A stretch of DNA of 34,280 nt from Puniceicoccales bacterium (GTDB lineage Bacteria; Verrucomicrobiota; Verrucomicrobiia; Opitutales; UBA953), in contig JAITIB010000040.1 in NCBI GenBank assembly GCA_031279675.1, positions 1 to 34,280 of the forward strand. The letters are read 5' to 3'. A model generated the notes under the pieces. It did no database searches and was not told where the DNA came from. It saw only the letters and a program-made list of their open reading frames with translations. Position 1 is the stretch's first letter, and each line of letters opens with the position of its first letter. A program made the position numbers and the translations under genes. Shown piece by piece: positions 19,555 to 27,183 of this stretch.

Positions 19555-20981
19555 GTTTCCTGTTTGCGCCGCCATTGGTGCCCGAATTCGCAAGGGCGTT
19601 TGTGCCCGAGATGGCGTTGGTGGCGGGGGCGTTGATGGTGCTTGGCGCGGACTTGTCGGTGGGCCGGGGCAAGGCGTTGCGGTGGCGTGTGGGATGCGCG
19701 GCGGCGCTGGGGGTTGTCTCCGTGGCAGGCGCGCTGGCGGGGTTGCTGCTGGTTGGGAATGAAGGCGGGGCGGCGGCGGTGTTCAAGGTGTCGCGTGTCG
19801 CGGTGGCGGGATTGGGCGGGCTGGCGGTGCTGGTGTTGGGCGGGACTTCGCGGGTGCGCAATCCTGCCGAGCAGGTGGCGTTGATGTTGTTCGCGCTGGC
19901 GGGGCTTTTGTTGATGATCGTGGCAAAAAGCTTGCTGACGATATTTCTGGCGCTGGAGCTGGCGGGGTTGTCGCTCTATGTGCTGGCTGGATTTGACAAG
20001 GCGCGGCGCGAGTCGGCGGAGGCGGGATTGAAGTATTTTCTTTTTGGCGGGATGGCGGCGGCGTTCCTGTTGTTTGGTTTTAGTTTGCTTTACGGGTTGA
20101 CGGGGGCGGTGGACTTGGAGGCGGTGCGGAGGGGGATCGCGGAGGGACCGGGGGGGGGAAACCGGGAGTTGCTGGCGGTGGCGGGAATGATGGTGTTCGT
20201 TGGCCTGGCCTACAAGACGGCGCTGGCGCCGTTTCATCACTGGGCGCCGGATGTCTATGCCGGGGCTCCGGCGGCGTCGGGAGTGTTGATCGCGTCGGCG
20301 TCGAAGGTGGCGGGCTTTGTGCTGATGCTGCGGCTCTGGGAGGCGTTCGGTGTGCCGGGGGCGACAGTGCTATGGGTGCTTGCCGGGTGCTCGATAGTGG
20401 CGGGCAATGCGGTGGCGCTGGCGCAGGGGAATGTGCGGCGTTTGCTGGCGTATTCGGCGATTGCCCACGCGGGGGTGATGGTGATGTCCGTGGCGGCGGG
20501 GCATGTGCCCGTGCTGGAGTTTTACGCGGTGACTTACGGGCTGGCGACGGCGGGAGCGTTCGCGGTGGTGGCGGTGGTGGAGGCCTCGGGACGGTGCCGG
20601 GAGATCTCGGATTTGAACGGGCTTTGGAAACGGTCGCGATTGCTGACGGCGTGCCTGATGGTCTGTGTGCTTTCATTGGCGGGTGTGCCCCCGCTGGCGG
20701 GGTTCCTTGGGAAGTTCCGGGTTTTCGCGCAAGTTCTGGCGCGATACGGGAGCGGAGGCGCGGCGTTCTGGATGGTGCTTCTGGCGGTGGCCTCGAGCGC
20801 GGTGGCGTTGTATTATTACCTGCGTATCCTGAAAGCGGCGTTTGTGTGCGACCCGGCGCCGGGGGCGGAGGCAAAGATCAAGACGCCGGTGGCGGCGGCG
20901 GTGGCGCTGGTGGCGGCGTCGGTGGCATTGGTTGCGCTGGGCGTGGCGCCGTGGTTGCTGGAGCAGCTCGCGTCCCTGTGA
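19551..20981 (+). CDS. nuoN: NADH-quinone oxidoreductase subunit N
   Basis: Proton-channel family: FLALELAGLSLYVLAGFDKARRESAEAGLKYFLFGGMAAAFLLFGFSLLYGLTG, FHHWAPDVYAGAPAASGVLIASASKVAGF, RRLLAYSAIAHAGVMVMSVAAG. ATGA overlap with nuoM. Confidence 0.93.
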   Translation: MSFLFAPPLVPEFARAFVPEMALVAGALMVLGADLSVGRGKALRWRVGCAAALGVVSVAGALAGLLLVGNEGGAAAVFKVSRVAVAGLGGLAVLVLGGTSRVRNPAEQVALMLFALAGLLLMIVAKSLLTIFLALELAGLSLYVLAGFDKARRESAEAGLKYFLFGGMAAAFLLFGFSLLYGLTGAVDLEAVRRGIAEGPGGGNRELLAVAGMMVFVGLAYKTALAPFHHWAPDVYAGAPAASGVLIASASKVAGFVLMLRLWEAFGVPGATVLWVLAGCSIVAGNAVALAQGNVRRLLAYSAIAHAGVMVMSVAAGHVPVLEFYAVTYGLATAGAFAVVAVVEASGRCREISDLNGLWKRSRLLTACLMVCVLSLAGVPPLAGFLGKFRVFAQVLARYGSGGAAFWMVLLAVASSAVALYYYLRILKAAFVCDPAPGAEAKIKTPVAAAVALVAASVALVALGVAPWLLEQLASL

Positions 20982-21015
20982 ACCGACGTCCTGTCGCGGG
21001 CTGCGGCGGTGGCGG

Positions 21016-22311
21016 TCAAATCCACTTTTTCCGGCGGAAATAAACGAGCATCCCGATGGCAAACGCGAGCATGACCGCGATGCAGACGAAGTAACCGTAT
21101 TGGGTTTTGATCTCGGGCATGTTTTCAAAATTCATCCCGTAGATCCCCACGACGAATGTCAGCGGGATGAAGATGGAGCTCATGACGGTGAGGACGCGGA
21201 TGATGTCGTTCGTTTTGCGCTCCTGCAACATGTGGTGGTAGTCCTGCAAGTCCTGAAGGATGACGCGGGCGTGCTCGACGCGGTCTCCGGCACGCAGGAC
21301 GTGGTCGTTGAGGTCGCGCAAATACACATCGTCGAGCCCGGAGAGAAGTTCGTGGTCGAGGAGGCCCAGCGTGCGCATCGCCTCGCGCATGGGGTATGCG
21401 ACACGGCCCAGCCGGACGACGATCCGCTTGAGGTGGTAAACCTCATCAATGTTCAAGTTCTCATGCTGGGTGAGGAACTTGTCCTCAATCTCGCCAATGG
21501 CGTCCTCGATCTCCTCGGTCAGGAAGAGCATCCGGTCAACGAGCGTGTCGATCAGCGAATAAAAGAGGTAGCCGGTGCCGAGCTTGCGTATGCGGCCCGT
21601 GTTTTCCTTCAGGCGCCGCTCGATGGCCTCGAAGACGAGCTCGTTGCTCTCGTGAAAGGAGATGACGAAGGTGGGCGCGGCGATGATGGAAATCTGCTGC
21701 CCGCGCGGTTCCACCTCGGGCGGGGAATCAGACTCGGAGCCGGCAATGAGAGAACAGGAGCCGGAGTCCTCCTCCCCGCCGGAGGTCTGGACATCCTCGA
21801 ATTTGAGGCGAACGCCACGCGTGATGGCGAGCAGCATGTCGCCGTATTCATCCACCTTGGTGCGCGACCAGACGGCAAGCACGTCCTCTTGCGCGAGCAT
21901 GGGAATATTGAATATGGCGCCCATCATGTGGACGATCTCCGGATCGGTGAGCCCCATCATCTGGATCCACGTCACGCCGGGCCGGTCCGCATAGGCGGGG
22001 ACACGGTCAATGTCGGAAAATTCCTCCACCGTGCACGTGGTCTCGTTATAACAGATGACGCGGAAGCGCGTCGGCCCCTCGCTTTCAAAGGGACTGGAGG
22101 CGGGAAGCTCGCCGGGGGCGCGCCCGATTTCGCTGGGGTCGTGCTCGGAGGCGTCGGCGGAGAACGGGAGCGGTTGTGCGATGTTTGCGGAAGGCAACGG
22201 CGCGCGGTCGTCATCAAAACCGTGTTTTTCCTTGGCGGCATTGATGCGTTCATTGGCGAATTGCAGCGAGCGTTGAAGCGCGCGGCGGCGGCGGTCAGAA
22301 CGGCGACTCAT
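21016..22311 (-). CDS. corA: CorA family magnesium/cobalt transporter
   Basis: C-terminal LTVMSSIFIPLTFVVGIYGMNFENMPEIKTQYGYFVCIAVMLAFAIGMLVYFRRKKWI (YGMN signature); start MSRRSDRRRRALQRS. Confidence 0.93.
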   Translation of the reverse strand: MSRRSDRRRRALQRSLQFANERINAAKEKHGFDDDRAPLPSANIAQPLPFSADASEHDPSEIGRAPGELPASSPFESEGPTRFRVICYNETTCTVEEFSDIDRVPAYADRPGVTWIQMMGLTDPEIVHMMGAIFNIPMLAQEDVLAVWSRTKVDEYGDMLLAITRGVRLKFEDVQTSGGEEDSGSCSLIAGSESDSPPEVEPRGQQISIIAAPTFVISFHESNELVFEAIERRLKENTGRIRKLGTGYLFYSLIDTLVDRMLFLTEEIEDAIGEIEDKFLTQHENLNIDEVYHLKRIVVRLGRVAYPMREAMRTLGLLDHELLSGLDDVYLRDLNDHVLRAGDRVEHARVILQDLQDYHHMLQERKTNDIIRVLTVMSSIFIPLTFVVGIYGMNFENMPEIKTQYGYFVCIAVMLAFAIGMLVYFRRKKWI

Positions 22312-22405
22312 GGGGACGGAGGTTGCCCGAACCCGTCCGGAAATCAAAGGCGAAAAATCTGTCCGGTTTGCCCGGGGCGGCGGCAGGGGGCGGCGCGCTG
22401 TTTTT

Positions 22406-23227
22406 TCATTTCCAGACGAGATGCCAGGTCGTCCCGGTCGTCTCGTCCGCGACACGAAATTCGACCCCGTTGCGTATTTCGCGACGAAGCGTTTCCATTG
22501 TGTAAAGGGTGGCCTTCGGCTCCTCGGCCTTGCGCGTCGCGTTAATGGCGCGAAGCAGGCGATCAAGCATCGCCTGTGTTTCGACGCGTCCCGAACGGCC
22601 CGTTTGCGAGACGATGAAATCTTTCTCCGGATACTTGTTCCCCGCCGCGGCAGCAGCCTGTTGTTTTGCGCGGAGCGCCGAGGGTTTCCCAATCCGGGCA
22701 AGCTTGGCCACGTCGCCACCTTTCACCAAGACGGGCTCGCCGCCGACAATGCGCAAAGTGGCGTCCACACGGCGAATCTGGAGCTTGCTGCCAAAGGCGG
22801 TGCCGCGCGCCGCCTTGACGGGCTCAATCGCCCGCACGGTTTTTTCCAATTCCGCCGGCGGGACCAGGAGCAGGATTTCCCCCCCTGCGGCACCATTCGC
22901 ATCCACCGTGAAAATCGTGATGGCCGCATAGGGCGCGGTGGCGTCAAACTGCCCGCTCACATCGAGCGCGCCGACGAACGTGGCGACGGGTTTCCCGTCC
23001 AGGTTTTTGGCATTGGCGCGCAATGCCGTGGCAACACCAGGCTTTGCAGGAGGCGACGTCACCGCCGTCGATTTGGCCTTCGCATCCGGTTTTGCGGAAA
23101 CGGAAAACGCAGCCGGCACCCCCGCGAAGAGAAAAAATGCCAGCGCGACGGCGACTGGCAAACGCGGGACGGAAACATTGGGGGAAAGGTGGCGTTGGCT
23201 CATTGTTTGGGAAACGGCTTTCATCAC
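22406..23227 (-). CDS. Hypothetical exported protein
   Basis: Signal-like PRLPVAVALAFFLFAGVPAAFSVSA; no family recognised. The start could be internal (MSQRHL...). Confidence 0.6.
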   Translation of the reverse strand: MMKAVSQTMSQRHLSPNVSVPRLPVAVALAFFLFAGVPAAFSVSAKPDAKAKSTAVTSPPAKPGVATALRANAKNLDGKPVATFVGALDVSGQFDATAPYAAITIFTVDANGAAGGEILLLVPPAELEKTVRAIEPVKAARGTAFGSKLQIRRVDATLRIVGGEPVLVKGGDVAKLARIGKPSALRAKQQAAAAAGNKYPEKDFIVSQTGRSGRVETQAMLDRLLRAINATRKAEEPKATLYTMETLRREIRNGVEFRVADETTGTTWHLVWK

Positions 23228-23249
23228 GTGCTCGGGTTCAAAAAAACAG

Positions 23250-23325
23250 TGGAGCCACTTGTCAGATTCGAACTGACGACCCTTTCATTACGAATGAAAT
23301 GCTCTACCAGCTGAGCTAAAGTGGC
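23250..23325 (-). tRNA. tRNA-Thr (anticodon CGT), CCA encoded
   Basis: GCCACTT TA GCTCAGCTGGTAGAGC A TTTCA TTCGTAA TGAAA GGGTC GTCAG TTCGAAT CTGAC AAGTGGC T CCA; full cloverleaf pairing by eye. Confidence 0.96.
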
Positions 23326-23467
23326 GTTCCTCCGGGCACGCTGCAGGACTCGCCGGCGATTGCAAGTTTTTTGCGTCACTGCGAAAAAGATTGGCACCGC
23401 GCACGGTGGCGACAAAACAAGCCTCCCGCTGACAGCCAGCGTTTTTCCCATTTTTCAAAAGGAAGGA

Positions 23468-24361
23468 ATGCTCCCGACACTCAATGCCAGTTTTCTCGCC
23501 ACCACCGCCCATGCCTCCCCCGCGCCCATCGAGGGCAGCCAGGGAGTGCTCCTCGCATGTGCGGGCGCGCTGCTGCTGGCCATGTTCGCCGGGGCGCGGC
23601 ACGGATACTGGCGCGGCCCCGTGCGCCAAATCGCGCCCACCGTGGCGCTCGCGCTCGCAATCCTCGGCGCATGGATTGGCGGCGCGGCATTCGGACACTC
23701 CGTGTTGCACGGCACACTCGTCCCATGGCTGTTGCGCGGAATATGCGGCATGTTTCTCCTCGGCAGCATTCTCTGGCTCGCAGCCTTCGCCTTCCTCTGG
23801 CGGCTCGGGCGCAACCGTTTCCCCAACCCCACCGGGGAGACAGAGAACCCGGTGCTCGGAGCCATCGTCGGCTGCTGGACGGCAATCCTCTGGAGCACAG
23901 TGGTTTTTTTCCTTCTCGCCGCCACCGGAGCCATCGCGCAATTCTGGATCGACAACACGCGTCCCGCCGCCGGCAGCACCACGGCCCGCATCCTCACGCA
24001 ACTCGTCGTCGTCAAAAACTCCCTCGCCCGCGTCAACGGCGCCGCCTGGCTCAAAACCTGGAACCCGCTCCCCGCGCACCTCCAGCGCACGATAGAAAAA
24101 GGGCTCCGCGTCCTCAACACCCCGGGCGCCCTGCAACGCCTGCAACGCCTGCAACCCATCCGCGCCATCGCCACCGACCCCGCATTCTACCCCCTCACCC
24201 AAAACCCCGAAATCCGCCAGTGCATAGCCGCGCACGACATCCACAAGCTCCTCGCCCACCCCGCCGTGCTCCAACTCCTCGCCGACGACAACTTCCAACG
24301 CAAACTCGCCCAGACCAACCTCGGGCAACTCTTCGACCAAGCCCTCGAGCCCGCTCTCTAA
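23468..24361 (+). CDS. Membrane protein, CvpA-like
   Basis: GARHGYWRGPVRQIAPTVALALAILGAWIGGAAFG resembles the CvpA N-terminal pattern; four hydrophobic segments then a helical tail. Confidence 0.55.
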   Translation: MLPTLNASFLATTAHASPAPIEGSQGVLLACAGALLLAMFAGARHGYWRGPVRQIAPTVALALAILGAWIGGAAFGHSVLHGTLVPWLLRGICGMFLLGSILWLAAFAFLWRLGRNRFPNPTGETENPVLGAIVGCWTAILWSTVVFFLLAATGAIAQFWIDNTRPAAGSTTARILTQLVVVKNSLARVNGAAWLKTWNPLPAHLQRTIEKGLRVLNTPGALQRLQRLQPIRAIATDPAFYPLTQNPEIRQCIAAHDIHKLLAHPAVLQLLADDNFQRKLAQTNLGQLFDQALEPAL

Positions 24362-24426
24362 AAATCCCCTTGGCAAACGCCCAAAAGCCGCCAAGCTGCC
24401 CCGCTTTTCAACCACCAACAACCAAC

Positions 24427-25377
24427 ATGCAACCAACACAAATGAAAGCACAACGCCACCTCCCCGCAGCAACAACCCTCCTCCTCGCCCTCGCCGCCCC
24501 GCTCGCCACCGCGCAAAGCACCCCGGCGCCAGCCCCCGCCACGACACCTGAAAGCGCCGCAGCCGCAAAACAAGCCCCCCTGCCCAACGCCGAGGAAGTC
24601 ATCGAGCAAAACGGCAAAAAATTCATCCTCGTCTCCACCATCAAAACCCCGGCAACCAACCGCGAATTCCAAAACAACGTCGCCATCATCCGCCAGCAAC
24701 GCAACATCGCCATCGAGCTCAAACGACGTATCGACCAGGCCCTCACAACCCCGGAAAAAGAAGCCCTCCAGCAAAAACTCGACGAAGCCGTCAAAAAACT
24801 TGATGACGACAACAAGCTCATGGTCAAAACCTACGGCTTCTCACTCATGCGCAACTACATGCTGCAAATCGTCAAGACCCACCTCTACCTCCCGCTCGAC
24901 GACGAACAATACGGAAAACTCCCCGCGACCGAGCGCACCCCCGAGCGCATCACCACGCAAACAGTCAAGGACAAGGACGGCAAAGAACAAACCATCCGCC
25001 TGCTCCACATCGCCACAATCACAGGCGTCGCCGACAACGACATCTTCCGCCAAAACGTCCAACTCGTCCAAAACCAGCGCCAGCGCATCCTCCAACTCAC
25101 CGAGGCCATCAAACAGTTCAAAAACGAGAAAGACAAAAAACGCTTCGAGGAAGAACTCGCAAAATCCACCGAGACGCTCCAAAAAAACAACGAGGCCATG
25201 ATCAAACAATACGGCTTCAGCCTCGCGAACAACTACACGCTCGAAATTGAAACATGCCACCTCTACATGGCCGTCTCCGAGGAAGAACTCAAGGCCGCCC
25301 AGGCGCAAAAAAACAACCCCCCGGCCAGCCCGGCAACCGCGGCACCCAACACCGTTGACGGACTCCAACTCCGTTGA
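24427..25377 (+). CDS. Exported protein with two copies of a 'YGFSL' repeat (paralog A)
   Basis: Signal MKAQRHLPAATTLLLALAAPLATAQS; repeats NREFQNNVAIIRQQRN...MVKTYGFSLMRNYMLQIVKTHLYLPL and DNDIFRQNVQLVQNQRQ...MIKQYGFSLANNYTLEIETCHLYMAV. Confidence 0.85.
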   Translation: MQPTQMKAQRHLPAATTLLLALAAPLATAQSTPAPAPATTPESAAAAKQAPLPNAEEVIEQNGKKFILVSTIKTPATNREFQNNVAIIRQQRNIAIELKRRIDQALTTPEKEALQQKLDEAVKKLDDDNKLMVKTYGFSLMRNYMLQIVKTHLYLPLDDEQYGKLPATERTPERITTQTVKDKDGKEQTIRLLHIATITGVADNDIFRQNVQLVQNQRQRILQLTEAIKQFKNEKDKKRFEEELAKSTETLQKNNEAMIKQYGFSLANNYTLEIETCHLYMAVSEEELKAAQAQKNNPPASPATAAPNTVDGLQLR

Positions 25378-25450
25378 CGCCCCCGACCCCCTGACCGGCA
25401 GCCCGCGCACCACCATCACCATCCAAAAACATCCAACCGCAAACACCCGT

Positions 25451-26194
25451 ATGACAACCGAAACAACACCCGGCCCCGCGACGAACAAACCCGAGATCAT
25501 CGAGCAGAACGGACAAAAACTCGTCCTCGTCGCCACCATTAAAACCGTCGCCGCCAATCGCGAGTTCCAAAACAACGTCAACGTTGTCCAAAAACAGCGC
25601 AACTTCGCCGTGGAACTCAAGCAGCGGCTCGACCAGGCCTTCACCTCAGCCGAAAAGGCGGCCATCCAGAAAAAACTCGACGAAACCCTCAAGAGTCTCG
25701 ACAGCAACAACGCACTGATGGTGAAAACCTACGGTTTCTCGCTCATGCGCAAATACGTCCTCTCCTTTGCAAAAACCCGCCTCTACACACCCCTCACAGA
25801 CGAGGAATACGAAAAGACATCCCCCGAGGAAAAGGCAAAGCCGGACGCCATCAAGACCATCGACGGAAAAGTCCACGCCTATATCGCATCCATAGAAGGC
25901 ATCGCGGAAAACGACATCTTCCGCCAGAACGTCCAGCTCGTCCAAACGCAACGCAACCGCCTCGTCCAGCTTAAGCAAGCCCTTGACAAGTCAACCGGCG
26001 AGGCGGACCGCCAAAAACTCCAGGAAGAGTTCACCAAGTCCGAGGAGGTCCTCAAAAAGAACAACGAGGAAATGATTAAACGCTACGGCTTCAGCCTCAT
26101 GAGAAACTACCTTTTGGAAGTCGAGGAATCCAGCCTCTACACAAGCTTGACAGAGGAAGAAATCCAAAAGACCGCCCCCGCTCCCCAAGCTTAA
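25451..26194 (+). CDS. Protein with two copies of the same 'YGFSL' repeat, no signal peptide (paralog B)
   Basis: MTTETTPGPATNKPEIIEQNGQKLVLVATIKT...MVKTYGFSLMRKYVLSFAKTRLYTPL and ENDIFRQNVQLVQTQRNR...MIKRYGFSLMRNYLLEVEESSLYTSL. Confidence 0.85.
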   Translation: MTTETTPGPATNKPEIIEQNGQKLVLVATIKTVAANREFQNNVNVVQKQRNFAVELKQRLDQAFTSAEKAAIQKKLDETLKSLDSNNALMVKTYGFSLMRKYVLSFAKTRLYTPLTDEEYEKTSPEEKAKPDAIKTIDGKVHAYIASIEGIAENDIFRQNVQLVQTQRNRLVQLKQALDKSTGEADRQKLQEEFTKSEEVLKKNNEEMIKRYGFSLMRNYLLEVEESSLYTSLTEEEIQKTAPAPQA

Positions 26195-26207
26195 ATCCCC
26201 ACTCTTT

Positions 26208-26241
26208 CCACAGACAGGAAACGCACACCGCCTGTCTGTGG
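26208..26241. repeat. Perfect 11-bp inverted repeat downstream of paralog B
   Basis: CCACAGACAGG-N12-CCTGTCTGTGG; no T-tract directly after. Confidence 0.75.
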
Positions 26242-26494
26242 ATGCCCTGCGCAAGGGCTGCGACACCGACCCTTGCAGACACCGCGCAAAGCCCCGGAAA
26301 AACGTTTTTCCGCCCGCAAACACACAAACCGAAAAGACTCCCAAACCCCCCCAGGGAATTTGCTCCGGAACCACTTCCGGGACCATGGCGGGAACGCTTG
26401 TTTTTTTTGTTGCAAGCCCGGGAAATTTCATTGTTTTCGCCGCCAAGGAAATCACGTTTCCTTCAACGTCAAATCAAACACCTAAAGTAAAACA

Positions 26495-26896
26495 ATGAGC
26501 ACAGAGCTACCATATACCTCGTATGCAGAATACGAAAACACGCTGATCGAACAGGCACGCAAGGAAGCCTTGGAAAAGTGGAAAGAAGTCGAACTTCGCC
26601 AACGGCTGGCCACAGCTTACCAAAGCTTTGGTTTCAGTTCCAACGCCGAGTTCATCAAAGCCTTGGGCGGAGTTGTCCGCGCCGGTGGCAAGGGCAAAGG
26701 CAAGGGCAAAGGCAAGCCGCCTGCCGGGGCGCCCAAGAAAAAGGGTCCCAAGAAGGGCAAGCGCGTCCGTCTCACACCGGAAATCATTGCCAAGATCCGT
26801 GAGCTGAGCGCCCTCGGCAAGGGAGTCTCCGAAATCACCCGGACACTGGGCATTTCGGCGCCATCCGTTTACAAGGTCACCAAGAACAAGAGCTAA
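26495..26896 (+). CDS. Small basic protein with C-terminal resolvase-like helix-turn-helix
   Basis: Helical N-terminus, GKGKGKGKGKPPAGAPKKKGPKKGKR linker, then RLTPEIIAKIRELSALGKGVSEITRTLGISAPSVYKVTKNKS. Confidence 0.75.
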   Translation: MSTELPYTSYAEYENTLIEQARKEALEKWKEVELRQRLATAYQSFGFSSNAEFIKALGGVVRAGGKGKGKGKGKPPAGAPKKKGPKKGKRVRLTPEIIAKIRELSALGKGVSEITRTLGISAPSVYKVTKNKS

Positions 26897-26913
26897 GTTC
26901 CCGGCTGGTTTTC

Positions 26914-26947
26914 AAAAAGCACCCGTCCCCGGGTGCTTTTTTATTTT
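26914..26947 (+). terminator. Rho-independent terminator
   Basis: AAAAAGCACCCG-TCC-CCGGGTGCTTTTTTATTTTT. Confidence 0.88.
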
Positions 26948-27183
26948 TCACCACACGCGCCGGCTCCCTTCGCACCGCACGGATGTTGATGGAAGAACGT
27001 CGCGCCAAAACACAAAACACGCGGGACACGGGGCCGTTATTTCACGAGCTTGCGCAATCTGGAAAAAGACAGCGGCCCATTCTCCCCGCCCCGTCAGCCC
27101 GCGACGTATTCGAGGACATTTTTCCTTCCTTCTCCCCCCGCGGTCTTCCAGCATTGCAAAAACAATTTCCCCGGTGACTCATC

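Noticed and set aside
17845-19593. 582-aa minus-strand ORF rich in H/R/P/Q
   Set aside because: Antisense to nuoM; composition is that of a shadow frame.
20842-22545. 567-aa plus ORF opposite corA
   Set aside because: Antisense shadow of a clearly recognisable CorA gene.
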